Below, piece after piece: positions 45,745 to 53,941 of a DNA stretch of 61,316 nt. The stretch spans positions 1-61,316 of the forward strand of contig JAGOWQ010000007.1 in NCBI GenBank assembly GCA_018060185.1. The letters run 5' to 3'. Each line of letters opens with the position of its first letter. The stretch's first letter is position 1. Origin of the DNA: Leptotrichiaceae bacterium (GTDB lineage Bacteria > Fusobacteriota > Fusobacteriia > Fusobacteriales > Leptotrichiaceae). Below the pieces are notes generated by a model. That model was not told the DNA's origin and searched no databases. It worked only from the letters and a program-made list of their open reading frames with translations. Position numbers and translations under genes: made by a program.

Positions 45745-47280
45745 ATGAATCTAAATGGAAATAAAAAAGGAAAAGTATATATTGCAGGGGCAGGATGCGG
45801 AGATGAAAAACTTATTACTGTAAAGTTAAAAGAAATTATAAGTACTGCAGAATGCATAGTTTACGATAGACTTGTAAATGAAAGTATTTTACAATATTCA
45901 CATCCTTCAGCTCAATTAATTTATATGGGTAAATCAAATACAGAAGGTGGAGAACTACAAAGAAAAATTAATGAAACAATAGTTTCTAAAGGGAGAGAAG
46001 GTCTTACTGTATTAAGATTGAAAGGAGGAGATCCTTTTGTTTTTGGGCGTGGAGGAGAAGAAATAGAAAGTCTAGTTGAAGCTGGGATAGATTTTGAAGT
46101 TATACCAGGGATAACATCAGCCATAGCAGTGCCTTCTTATGCAGGAATACCTGTTACACATAGAGGAATAAATAATTCTTTTCATGTATTTACAGGTCAT
46201 TTGAAAATAGATGGAGGAGAACTTGACTTTGATATAATAGCAAAATTAAAAGGGACTATAATATTTTTAATGGGACTTTCTAACCTTGAAAAAATAACGT
46301 GTAGTTTAATAAAATATGGCAAAGATGAAAATACTCCAATAGCAATAATAAAGGATGGTACAACCTCAAAACAACAGGTGTATACAGGAACAATAAAAAC
46401 AATATCAACAATAGTAAGAGAAAAAGAAGTTAAATCTCCAGTAATTATAATAATAGGAGAAGTTATTAATTTGAGAGAAAAAATAAAATGGTTTGAAAAA
46501 AAACCATTATATGGAAAAAATATATTAATAACTAGGAACAGAGAAAAACATGAAAGTATAGTAAGTAAAATAAATGATCTAGGTGGACAAGGGATAAGCT
46601 ATCCTTTTATTAATATAGAATATATTGATTTTAAAATTCCTAATTTATCAGATTATTCTGTGATTTTATTTAATAGTGCCAATTCAGTGAGTGGATTTAT
46701 GAGAAAAATAAAAGACTTGAGAGTTTTAGGAAATATAAAAATAGGTGTCGTTGGAGAAAAAACGTCCTATGAATTAGAGAAGTATAAAATAGTTCCTGAC
46801 TTTTTCCCAAAGGAATACACAGTAGATAGCCTTGCTAGAGAAACTGTAAAGTTTACAAAAGAAGGAGAAAAAATATTATTTGTAGTGTCTGATATCTCTC
46901 CTGTAAAGGAAGAGGAATACACAAAAATTTATAATAGAAAATATGAGAAAATAGTAGTTTACACTACACAAAAACTTAAGAAAGAAAAAACTGAGGCAGA
47001 AAAATATGTAAATAAAAGTGATATATTAATGTTCTTAAGTTCATCAACTTTTGAGTCTTTTGCTGAAAATTTAGGATTGAATGAGATTACAGGGGGAGTA
47101 AAAAATAAAGAAGAAATATGTTGTAGTAATAGTAAAAAATTAGAAGGAAAGGTTATAGCATCTATAGGACCTGTTACAACTAAAACGATAGAAAAATATG
47201 GTCTAAAAGTAGATATAGAAGCTAAAAGATATACAGAAGACGGCATACTTAGTGAAATATTAAAAAATAATGAAAAATAG
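45745..47280 (+). CDS. cobA-hemD: Uroporphyrinogen-III C-methyltransferase / uroporphyrinogen-III synthase fusion
   Basis: A 511-residue bifunctional protein. Residues 1-245 are the SUMT (CobA) domain: VYIAGAGCGDEKLITVKLKE, VYDRLVNESIL, RLKGGDPFVFGRGGEE and GITSAIAVPSYAGIPVTHRG. From about residue 255 the HemD domain begins (KNILITRNREKHESIVSKIN). It makes precorrin-2 from hydroxymethylbilane. The CysG-type dehydrogenase/ferrochelatase domain is absent. The ATG follows agaggt. Confidence 0.95.
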   Translation: MNLNGNKKGKVYIAGAGCGDEKLITVKLKEIISTAECIVYDRLVNESILQYSHPSAQLIYMGKSNTEGGELQRKINETIVSKGREGLTVLRLKGGDPFVFGRGGEEIESLVEAGIDFEVIPGITSAIAVPSYAGIPVTHRGINNSFHVFTGHLKIDGGELDFDIIAKLKGTIIFLMGLSNLEKITCSLIKYGKDENTPIAIIKDGTTSKQQVYTGTIKTISTIVREKEVKSPVIIIIGEVINLREKIKWFEKKPLYGKNILITRNREKHESIVSKINDLGGQGISYPFINIEYIDFKIPNLSDYSVILFNSANSVSGFMRKIKDLRVLGNIKIGVVGEKTSYELEKYKIVPDFFPKEYTVDSLARETVKFTKEGEKILFVVSDISPVKEEEYTKIYNRKYEKIVVYTTQKLKKEKTEAEKYVNKSDILMFLSSSTFESFAENLGLNEITGGVKNKEEICCSNSKKLEGKVIASIGPVTTKTIEKYGLKVDIEAKRYTEDGILSEILKNNEK

Positions 47281-47332
47281 AATTTTTAATCAATAAAAAC
47301 TTAAAATATAAAATTAAAATTAGGAGATATGA

Positions 47333-48631
47333 ATGAAAACAAAAAATTCTAAAGAAATTTTTGAAAGAGCAAAAAAATCTATACCAGGTGGAGTAAATAG
47401 TCCAGTAAGAGCTTTCCAATCGGTAGAAAAGGAATATCCTATTTTTATTAGAAGTGCTAAAGGAAGTAAGCTTTATGATGAAGATGATAACGAGTACATA
47501 GATATGATAGGATCATGGGGGCCTATGATATTAGGTCATAATCATCCTGAAGTATTACAAATGGTAAAAAGAGAAATAGAAAATGGGACTTCTTTCGGTC
47601 TTCCTACAAAAAAAGAAGTACAATTAGCAGAGTTAATAAAGGAGTGTTATGATTCCATTGAAGAAGTAAGGCTGACAACTTCAGGAACTGAAGCCACTAT
47701 GACTGCAGTGAGACTGGCACGTGCTTATACAGGGAAAAATAAAATAGTAAAGTTTGAAGGTTGTTATCATGGGCATTCTGATTCCCTTATGGTAAAAGCA
47801 GGTTCGGGTCTTTTAACTTTTGAACATCAAGATAGTAATGGAATAACTGATGGTGTGATAAAAGACACTATAACACTACCTTTTGGAGATATTGAAAAAA
47901 TAAAAGAAATAGTAGTAAACGAAAAAGATATTGCTTGTATAATAATAGAGCCTATACCTGCAAATATGGGGATTATAAAGACAGATAAAAATTATTTGGA
48001 AAAAATAAGAGAAATTACTGAAAAAGAAAATATTATTTTAATATTTGATGAAGTTATAAGTGGATTTAGAGTTTCACTAGGTGGAGCGGCTGAATATTAT
48101 GGAATTAAACCTGATTTAATAACTCTTGGTAAAATTATAGGTGGAGGTTACCCTGTAGGAGCTTTTGGTGGTAAGAAAGAAATAATGAAATTTGTGTCCC
48201 CTGTAGGAAATGTTTATCATGCAGGTACGTTATCTGGAAATCCTGTATCAGTTTCAGCAGGGATAAAAACAATATCTATATTGAAAAAAACTCCTGAAAT
48301 ATATTTAAATTTAAAAGAAAAAACAGAAAAACTTGTAAAAAAAATAGAAGAGCTTATTAAAGAATACGATATATTGGCGACAGTTAATTGTGTAGAAAGT
48401 TTATTTACTATATTTTTTTCGGACAAAAGAGTTGAAAATTTGGAAGATGCTATAAATACTGATGATGAAATGTATAAAATTTATTTTTCAGTGATGCTTG
48501 AAAATGGTATAATGGTTCCTCCTTCAAAGTATGAATCTCATTTTATATCTTTGTCTCATTCTGATGAAGATATTGAAAAAATATGGAAAAGCATAGAAAA
48601 ATCATTTCAAAAAATAAAAAATAAAAAATAA
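47333..48631 (+). CDS. hemL: Glutamate-1-semialdehyde 2,1-aminomutase
   Basis: A 432-residue class III aminotransferase making 5-aminolevulinate. It starts near the conserved SIPGGVNSPVRAFQSV. The PLP-binding Lys267 lies in TLGKIIGGGYPVGAFGG, and FEGCYHGHSDSLMVKAGSG and YHAGTLSGNP are present. With HemA it gives the C5 route to ALA. It sits 52 bases after cobA-hemD. Confidence 0.96.
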   Translation: MKTKNSKEIFERAKKSIPGGVNSPVRAFQSVEKEYPIFIRSAKGSKLYDEDDNEYIDMIGSWGPMILGHNHPEVLQMVKREIENGTSFGLPTKKEVQLAELIKECYDSIEEVRLTTSGTEATMTAVRLARAYTGKNKIVKFEGCYHGHSDSLMVKAGSGLLTFEHQDSNGITDGVIKDTITLPFGDIEKIKEIVVNEKDIACIIIEPIPANMGIIKTDKNYLEKIREITEKENIILIFDEVISGFRVSLGGAAEYYGIKPDLITLGKIIGGGYPVGAFGGKKEIMKFVSPVGNVYHAGTLSGNPVSVSAGIKTISILKKTPEIYLNLKEKTEKLVKKIEELIKEYDILATVNCVESLFTIFFSDKRVENLEDAINTDDEMYKIYFSVMLENGIMVPPSKYESHFISLSHSDEDIEKIWKSIEKSFQKIKNKK

Positions 48632-48645
48632 GAGGTTGTTGTATT

Positions 48646-49707
48646 ATGCAAATTTTACAAGATACTATAAATAAAATAGAAAAAATAAATCAAAATAGAA
48701 TGAAAAAAAAGGAAAAAGAGTTAAATTCCCTATTAAAAACTTTTAAAGGGCTAGGGAAGTTAGAATCGTTGGCTATACAGTTAGAAGGAATAAAAAAAAA
48801 TTATATGCCTAAAAAAAAGGTAGTATTAGTAATGGCAGCAGATAATGGAGTTGAAAAAGAAGGAGTAAGCAATTCAAAAAGAGTAATAACTCAATATGTT
48901 GTGGAAAGTATGTTAAAAGGGAAATCTTCTGTAAATGCATTAGGAATAGCATATAATTCAGATGTAAAAGTTGTAGATCTTGGTATAGATGAAAGAACTG
49001 ATGAAAAAAATGAAATAAATCTATCAGGAATAATAAGTGAAAAACTTATGGAATTTGGCACTAATAATATAATTGAAAAACCTGCAATGACATATGAAAT
49101 AGCTATAAAAGCAATAGAAGTTGGGATAAAAATTGTTGATGAACTAGTTGAAAAAGGATATAATTTATTTGCTACAGGAGAGATGGGAATAGGTAATACT
49201 ACAACAAGTAGTGCTATATTGAAAGTATTTACTGATCTATCTCTTGATGATATTGTTGGTTATGGAAGCGGAATAAGTGAAAAAACGTTAATTCATAAGA
49301 AAAATATTATAAAAAAAGCAATAGAAATTAATGATAAATTGGAAAAAATAAATATAAATGATCCTGTAGATGTATTGGCAAAAGTTGGAGGATTAGATAT
49401 AGCAGGTATAGTTGGAACATATTTAGGTTGTGCCAAAAATAAAGTCCCTGTAGTAATAGATGGATTTATATCAGCAGTTGGGGCACTTATTGCATATAAA
49501 CTATGTAGTAATACAAAAGATTACATGATTCCTTCACATTTAAGTGAAGAACCTGGGATGAAGTACATTATGAACGAATTACAATTAGAACCATTACTTT
49601 ATATGAATATGAAATTAGGAGAAGGAAGCGGTGCTATAATGATGTTTCCTATAATAGATGGAGCCATAAATATTACTAATTTTGTTAGAAAATATCCAGA
49701 AGTTTAA
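48646..49707 (+). CDS. cobT: Nicotinate-nucleotide:dimethylbenzimidazole phosphoribosyltransferase
   Basis: A 353-residue CobT activating the lower-ligand base. Seen: LGKLESLAIQLEGI, VLVMAADNGVEKEGVSN, GEMGIGNTTTSSAIL, GIVGTYLGCAKNKVPVVIDG and the catalytic Glu near LEPLLYMNMKLGEGSGAIM. No lower-ligand synthesis genes (bza or bluB) are seen, so the base is presumably salvaged or made elsewhere. Confidence 0.95.
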   Translation: MQILQDTINKIEKINQNRMKKKEKELNSLLKTFKGLGKLESLAIQLEGIKKNYMPKKKVVLVMAADNGVEKEGVSNSKRVITQYVVESMLKGKSSVNALGIAYNSDVKVVDLGIDERTDEKNEINLSGIISEKLMEFGTNNIIEKPAMTYEIAIKAIEVGIKIVDELVEKGYNLFATGEMGIGNTTTSSAILKVFTDLSLDDIVGYGSGISEKTLIHKKNIIKKAIEINDKLEKININDPVDVLAKVGGLDIAGIVGTYLGCAKNKVPVVIDGFISAVGALIAYKLCSNTKDYMIPSHLSEEPGMKYIMNELQLEPLLYMNMKLGEGSGAIMMFPIIDGAINITNFVRKYPEV

Positions 49708-49755
49708 GAAAATTTTTAAATAATATAAATTTAAAATAAAAAAGGAAGAATAAGA

Positions 49756-50382
49756 ATGAACAATAAGAAGAACTTAAAATTATATTTAATGAGACATGGG
49801 GAAACTGAGTGGAATTTAAGTGAAAAAATACAAGGACATTTGGATTCTCCTATTACAGAGAATGGGATAAAAAAATTAAAAGAAACAGGTAAAAAACTTG
49901 AAAATATAGTTTTTGAAGAAGTTTATACAAGTTATATGGAAAGAACTATAAAAACAGCTGAAATAATAGTTTCTATTAATAAGAATGAAAAAATAAAAGG
50001 AAATAAAATAAAACTAAAAAAGTTACATGAATTAAATGAAATTAATTTTGGGGTTTGGCAAGGAATGACTCATGAAGAAATCTTCAAAAAATACCCAAAG
50101 GAAGGATACAATTATTTTAATAATATAAAAAAATATAAGGCTTCGTCAATTGGAGGAGAAGATTTACAAGAAGGATTAGAAAGATTTTTAAAAGGATTAA
50201 AAAAAATAATTAAAAATAATGAAAATGGAAATGTATTAGTTGTTACACATGGAACTGTTCTTGAATTATTTCTAAATTATATAGAAAATAAAAAAATAGA
50301 TGATTTAGATGAGAGAAAACTTGTAGGCAACGGAGAATATAAAATATTTGTTTTTGAAGATGATAATTTTAACGAAAGGTAA
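49756..50382 (+). CDS. cobC: Alpha-ribazole phosphatase / histidine phosphatase family
   Basis: A 208-residue histidine phosphatase with the RHG motif in LYLMRHGETEWNLSEKIQGH and the second catalytic His in VVTHGTVLELFL. The family is broad, but the position between cobT and cbiJ supports CobC, which removes the phosphate during nucleotide-loop assembly. Confidence 0.85.
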   Translation: MNNKKNLKLYLMRHGETEWNLSEKIQGHLDSPITENGIKKLKETGKKLENIVFEEVYTSYMERTIKTAEIIVSINKNEKIKGNKIKLKKLHELNEINFGVWQGMTHEEIFKKYPKEGYNYFNNIKKYKASSIGGEDLQEGLERFLKGLKKIIKNNENGNVLVVTHGTVLELFLNYIENKKIDDLDERKLVGNGEYKIFVFEDDNFNER

Positions 50383-50386
50383 AAAA

Positions 50387-51154
50387 ATGATTTGGATAAT
50401 AGGAGGAACAAAAGACTCTAGAGATATACTTGAAAAATTAATTTTAAATACGAAAAAAGATATTATTGTAAGTACTGCAACAGAATACGGAGGGAAATTA
50501 TTAGAAGATTATATAAAAAATAATAGAAATAGAAAAATTAAAGTTATTTCTGAAAGACTAAATGAAGAACAGATGGAAAACTTAATATATGAAAATAGCG
50601 TAAACGTTGTTATAGATGCAAGTCACCCTTATGCTAAAAATGTTAGTCAATCAATAATTAATGTTACAAATAAAATAAATACAAAATATATAAGATTTGA
50701 GCGTAAAATGCTTGATTATGGAAATGAAAATGTTAAAAAATTTCCTACTTTAGAAAAAATGAATAATTTTATAAAAAATTATAACGAAAAGAATATTTTA
50801 AGTACATTAGGGTCAAATAATTTAGAAGATATAAAAATAATGGATGAAAGAAATAATTTGTATATTAGAATCCTACCTACAACTGATTCTATAAAAAAAG
50901 CGGAAACTCTAGGATACTTACCATCCAAAATAATAGCAATTCAAGGTCCAGTAGATAAAGGGTTAAATAAAGCAATTCTTGAGAGTTATAAAATTGATTT
51001 TTTAATAACTAAAGAAAGTGGATATACAGGTGGAGAACAAGAGAAAATAGAGGCTTGTAAGGAAATGGAAATAATGGTATTAGTGCTCGAAAGACCTTAT
51101 GTTGATTATGGAGTGGTTTATAACGACATAGAAGATATTTTAAAAAATATATAA
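50387..51154 (+). CDS. cbiJ: Cobalt-precorrin-6A reductase
   Basis: A 255-residue CbiJ/CobK. ATG 50387 follows gaaagg and starts MIWIIGGTKDSRDILEKL; the frame extends back to 50348 inside cobC but lacks conservation. Seen: VIDASHPYAKNVSQSII, the RILPTTDSIKKAETLGYLPS region, IAIQGPVDKGLN, and FLITKESGYTGGEQEKIEAC. It is the last gene of the cobalamin operon. Confidence 0.95.
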   Translation: MIWIIGGTKDSRDILEKLILNTKKDIIVSTATEYGGKLLEDYIKNNRNRKIKVISERLNEEQMENLIYENSVNVVIDASHPYAKNVSQSIINVTNKINTKYIRFERKMLDYGNENVKKFPTLEKMNNFIKNYNEKNILSTLGSNNLEDIKIMDERNNLYIRILPTTDSIKKAETLGYLPSKIIAIQGPVDKGLNKAILESYKIDFLITKESGYTGGEQEKIEACKEMEIMVLVLERPYVDYGVVYNDIEDILKNI

Positions 51155-51155
51155 A

Positions 51156-51279
51156 AAAGACTTACTCAAATTATAGAACAAATATAAATTAATATTAATT
51201 ATGTTTATTGATTAAGATATTTTAAAAACATGTTTTGAAATATTTATATAAAATTAATTTTTATTTTGAATAAGTCTTT
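51156..51279. repeat. Inverted repeat between convergent cbiJ and copZ-like genes
   Basis: AAAGACTTACTCAAA (51156-51170) and TTTGAATAAGTCTTT (51265-51279) are complementary with one mismatch and flank 94 AT-rich bases that contain an inner palindrome (aaaacatgtttt). It may be a bidirectional terminator for the convergent genes or a small terminal-inverted-repeat element. Confidence 0.5.
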
Positions 51280-51283
51280 ATTT

Positions 51284-51502
51284 CTAAATTTCGTTGATGT
51301 CTGTAACGTTAAAATTACCAGAAGAATCTATTAAATTTTTTATTAATTCATTTTTTACATCAGAATTAAAAACTACTTCTGCTTTATTTTCTTCTAAACT
51401 TATATTTACATCATCAATTTGTGGTAATCCATATAATGTGTTTTTTATTTTTTCTACACAATGTGTACAGTTCATACCAGTTATATTAATAATTTTTTTC
51501 AT
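51284..51502 (-). CDS. CopZ-like heavy-metal-associated domain protein
   Basis: A 72-residue single HMA domain on the minus strand, the only clear minus-strand gene in the window. The metal site is GMNCTHCVEKI (Cys12, Cys15). It would bind Cu(I) or a similar soft metal in the cytoplasm and pass it to a P-type ATPase, none of which is present here. A good ribosome site (aaggag on the minus strand) precedes it. It converges on cbiJ. Confidence 0.9.
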   Translation of the reverse strand: MKKIINITGMNCTHCVEKIKNTLYGLPQIDDVNISLEENKAEVVFNSDVKNELIKNLIDSSGNFNVTDINEI

Positions 51503-51537
51503 AAAAGATCATCTCCTTAATGCGCTTTGTATATAAT

Positions 51538-51566
51538 ATGCTATCAAAAAAAAAGAATTATGTCAA
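51538..51566 (-). promoter_or_regulatory. Candidate promoter for the copZ-like gene
   Basis: On the minus strand TTGACA (complement of 51561-51566) is followed at 17 bases by TAGCAT (complement of 51538-51543), a 4/6 match to TATAAT. A more AT-rich TATTAT lies closer to the gene at non-optimal spacing. Confidence 0.4.
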
Positions 51567-51594
51567 ATTACAATTTTAATTAGATTTGCAATTA

Positions 51595-51603
51595 TGATAT
51601 AAT
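51595..51603 (+). promoter_or_regulatory. Extended -10 promoter for the RsmC-like methyltransferase gene
   Basis: TGATATAAT includes the TGn extension and a perfect TATAAT (51598-51603). It lies 27 bases before the ATG, and no clear -35 is seen. Confidence 0.5.
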
Positions 51604-51629
51604 TTATAAAAATATGAAAGGGGTAATTT

Positions 51630-52253
51630 ATGGAGCATTATTTTTCAGAAACACCATCAATAAAATCAAAAAATAGAGAAATAAAATATAAAATAAATAA
51701 TGAAATATTTGAGTTTATAACAGATAATGGAGTTTTTTCTAAAACTAGGGTAGATTTTGGAACAGATTTAATGTTAAGAGAATTTATAAAAGAAAATAAA
51801 AATGGTAAATTTTCAAATAAAGAAGAATTTGATATCCTTGATATAGGATGTGGATATGGAGTAGTTTCAGTGGTTATAAAGTATTTTTATAAAAAATCAA
51901 ATTTGACTTTATCTGATATAAATGAAAGAGCTATAGAGTTGAGTATAAAAAATTTGAAAAAATATGAAATAGAGGAATATAGCGCGGTAAAATCTTTTGT
52001 TTTTGATAATATAAATGAAAAATTTGATGTTATTTTATCTAACCCTCCTATAAGAGCAGGTAAAAAAACAATATTTGAAATATATGAAAAAAGCTTTGAG
52101 CATTTAAACAAAAATGGAGCTTTTTATTGTGTAATTCAAACGAAACATGGTGCTAAAAGCACTCAGAAAAAATTAGAAGAAGTATTTTCAAATTGTGAAA
52201 CTATAGCTATTGATGGTGGATATAGAATTTACAAAGCTATAAAGAAATTTTAA
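51630..52253 (+). CDS. RsmC-like class I methyltransferase
   Basis: A 207-residue methyltransferase of the MTS (RsmC/YbxB) family. Seen: FSKTRVDFGTDLMLREFI, motif I ILDIGCGYGVVSVVIKYF, and the N6/N2-base methylase motif ILSNPPIRAGKKTIFE. Single-domain versions are common in Gram-positive bacteria and Fusobacteria. It likely modifies rRNA, or another guanine-containing RNA, but the exact target is unknown. It precedes the tRNA cluster. Confidence 0.88.
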   Translation: MEHYFSETPSIKSKNREIKYKINNEIFEFITDNGVFSKTRVDFGTDLMLREFIKENKNGKFSNKEEFDILDIGCGYGVVSVVIKYFYKKSNLTLSDINERAIELSIKNLKKYEIEEYSAVKSFVFDNINEKFDVILSNPPIRAGKKTIFEIYEKSFEHLNKNGAFYCVIQTKHGAKSTQKKLEEVFSNCETIAIDGGYRIYKAIKKF

Positions 52254-52286
52254 AATTAAGCTATAAAGATTTAAAAATAAAAAAAC

Positions 52287-52315
52287 TTGACAAATAGTGT
52301 AAATTAATATATAAT
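52287..52315 (+). promoter_or_regulatory. Promoter of the tRNA cluster
   Basis: Perfect TTGACA (52287-52292) and TATAAT (52310-52315) are spaced by 17 bases and end 23 bases before tRNA-Leu. Confidence 0.9.
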
Positions 52316-52338
52316 AATTCTGTTGCAAGAAAGTTTGT

Positions 52339-52426
52339 GCCTTGGTGGCGAAATTGGTAGACGCACAGGACTTAAAATCCTGTGGTAATTTTTACCGTGC
52401 CGGTTCGACCCCGGCCCGAGGTACCA
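52339..52426 (+). tRNA. tRNA-Leu (anticodon TAA)
   Basis: An 88-base class II tRNA. The acceptor GCCTTGG pairs with CCGAGGT using wobbles. The anticodon stem CAGGA/TCCTG encloses loop CTTAAAA with anticodon TAA. A long variable arm (tggtaatttttaccg) is present. CCA is encoded. It reads UUA, a very common Leu codon in this AT-rich genome. Confidence 0.95.
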
Positions 52427-52447
52427 CTTAAATTGTAAATTAATTAT

Positions 52448-52524
<77 letters not shown>

Positions 52525-52529
52525 AATTC

Positions 52530-52606
52530 GCCTAGATAGCTCAGTTGGCTAGAGCATGCGGTTCATACCCGCAGGGTCGAAGGTTCGAATCCTTTTCTAG
52601 GCACCA
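52530..52606 (+). tRNA. tRNA-Met, elongator (anticodon CAT)
   Basis: A 77-base tRNA with a perfect seven-pair acceptor (GCCTAGA/TCTAGGC) and encoded CCA. The anticodon arm TGCGG TTCATAC CCGCA matches the GGTTCATACCC form of bacterial elongator tRNA-Met. A lysidine-modified tRNA-Ile2 also has CAT but usually a CTCATAA loop, so it is less likely. Confidence 0.85.
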
Positions 52607-52642
52607 TTTAAATAATAGAAAAGGTAAATAACTATTTGATAT

Positions 52643-52670
52643 AAGAAAGATTTAAACTTTCTTTTTTTTT
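52643..52670 (+). terminator. Terminator of the tRNA cluster
   Basis: AAGAAAG (52643-52649) pairs with CTTTCTT (52657-52663) around a seven-base loop, and seven more T follow. Confidence 0.85.
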
Positions 52671-52718
52671 ATTTTAAAAATAAAACAAGAAATAACGAAA
52701 TATTTGTTAAAAAAATAT

Positions 52719-52747
52719 TTGACAATCAAAGTAAAATGTGGTATACA
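52719..52747 (+). promoter_or_regulatory. Promoter of the flavodoxin gene
   Basis: TTGACA (52719-52724) and TATACA (52742-52747) are spaced by 17 bases, 41 bases before the ATG at 52788. Confidence 0.8.
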
Positions 52748-52787
52748 TTATTATGTAAAATAAATTATAACTTATGGAGGAAGCAAT

Positions 52788-53282
52788 ATGTCAAAAATAG
52801 GAATTTTTTTTGGATCAACAACAGGAGTTACAGAAGAAATAGCAAATAAAATATCGAATAATTTAGAAGGTGCAGAAGTTTATAATATTTCAGGGAACGA
52901 AGATAAGTTAAATGATTTTGATGTACTAATTTTAGGAACTTCTACATGGGGATTCGGAGATTTACAAGATGATTGGCAAGGAACACTGGATGAGTTAGCA
53001 AATTTAGATTTAAGTGGTAAAAAAGTAGCATATTTTGGGACTGGAGACCAAAGTACGTTTGCAGATACTTTTATAGATGGAATAGGAATAATAAATGACG
53101 AAATTGAAAAAACAGGTGCTTTAGTAATAGGTCAAACTAGCATTGATGGATATGAATTTAGTGGTTCAAAAGCAGTTGTGGATGGGGAATTTTTAGGGTT
53201 AGCGATAGATGAAGTAAATCAATCAGAATTAACTGATGAAAGGGTAGAAAAATGGATATCGGAGTTAAAAAAAGTTTTATAA
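52788..53282 (+). CDS. fldA: Flavodoxin
   Basis: A 164-residue long-chain flavodoxin that carries electrons on FMN. The phosphate loop is FFGSTTGVTEEIA, the aromatic loops are TSTWGFGDLQDDW and FGTGDQSTFADTF, and the long-chain insertion GYEFSGSKAVVDGEFLGLAI is present. It has a strong promoter and ggagg. As a low-potential carrier it could serve radical SAM activases such as CutD; this link is inference. Confidence 0.95.
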   Translation: MSKIGIFFGSTTGVTEEIANKISNNLEGAEVYNISGNEDKLNDFDVLILGTSTWGFGDLQDDWQGTLDELANLDLSGKKVAYFGTGDQSTFADTFIDGIGIINDEIEKTGALVIGQTSIDGYEFSGSKAVVDGEFLGLAIDEVNQSELTDERVEKWISELKKVL

Positions 53283-53620
53283 AGTATAACTATGAACTTT
53301 TTGCCCATCATTTATATGAGTTAGAGAAAGGGTTAAGGCATTTGGTTTTGCACACTGCTCCATCAGAAGTAATGGGTGAAATGATAAAAAAATTAGAAAA
53401 AAATGGCGTGACTTTTTATATACAAGAATTAAATGAAGAAAAAATAAATCTATTTTTCGGAGAAAAAGAATGTGTTGAAATTATAAAAAGATTTAAAAAT
53501 AAAGATTTAAGTAAATATACTCCAGAAGAAGATTTCATTCTTGGCATTATGTTAGGATACGATACTTTAAAACAAACAAAAAGATATTTAAAATTTAAGG
53601 ATAAAATATTAGCAATTTAA
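53252..53620 (+). CDS. DUF2023 family protein overlapping flavodoxin
   Basis: A 122-residue protein whose start lies within the end of the flavodoxin gene (31-base overlap in another frame). It resembles the DUF2023 family (PF09633), which is regularly found next to flavodoxin genes. The core is HLYELEKGLRHLVLHTA, then YIQELNEEKINLFFGEKECV. The function is unknown; the coupling suggests a role in flavodoxin assembly or use. Confidence 0.78.
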   Translation: MDIGVKKSFIKYNYELFAHHLYELEKGLRHLVLHTAPSEVMGEMIKKLEKNGVTFYIQELNEEKINLFFGEKECVEIIKRFKNKDLSKYTPEEDFILGIMLGYDTLKQTKRYLKFKDKILAI

Positions 53621-53727
53621 ACTAGTCTTAATTAAAAGACGATTATATAACCATGGTTTTAGATATATTTATATATAACTAAAATAAATCAATTTTCACG
53701 AGTTGATTTTCTCTCCAAAAAACAAAT

Positions 53728-53757
53728 AAGTCAGTGAATCCACATCACTGACTTTTT
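53728..53757 (+). terminator. Strong intrinsic terminator after DUF2023
   Basis: AAGTCAGTGA (53728-53737) pairs perfectly with TCACTGACTT (53745-53754), with a seven-base loop and a T-run. Confidence 0.9.
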
Positions 53758-53865
53758 GTATTCATAGATTTTAAGGGGCATATAGGATTTTTATGATGTA
53801 AGTAATAGTGTCTATTTTTATCGAAAATTCAGATAAATAACATAAAATTTCATCAAAATTAATAT

Positions 53866-53894
53866 TTGTTATATTTTAAATAATATAGTATAAT
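53866..53894 (+). promoter_or_regulatory. Promoter of the tpsB-tpsA operon
   Basis: TTGTTA (53866-53871) and a perfect TATAAT (53889-53894) are spaced by 17 bases, 47 bases before the tpsB ATG. Another TATAAT-like sequence at about 53914 is an alternative. Confidence 0.65.
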
Positions 53895-53941
53895 ATTTAC
53901 TAATAAATTTATAATATAATTTTGGAGGTAGTTATAAAAGG

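Larger units (their letters stand above)
53621..53941 (+). other. Intergenic region between DUF2023 and the two-partner secretion operon
   Basis: This 321-base gap contains a possible weak hairpin (AAATCAA 53686-53692 with TTGATTT 53703-53709), a strong terminator (53728-53757) and a promoter (53866-53894). No gene is seen in either strand. Confidence 0.6.

Noticed and set aside
45745..47280. CysG-like trifunctional enzyme
   Set aside because: Only the SUMT and HemD domains are seen; no NAD-binding dehydrogenase/ferrochelatase domain is present.
52530..52606. Third tRNA as tRNA-Ile2 (lysidine CAT)
   Set aside because: The anticodon loop TTCATAC within GGTTCATACCC matches bacterial elongator tRNA-Met better than the CTCATAA loop usual in tRNA-Ile2.
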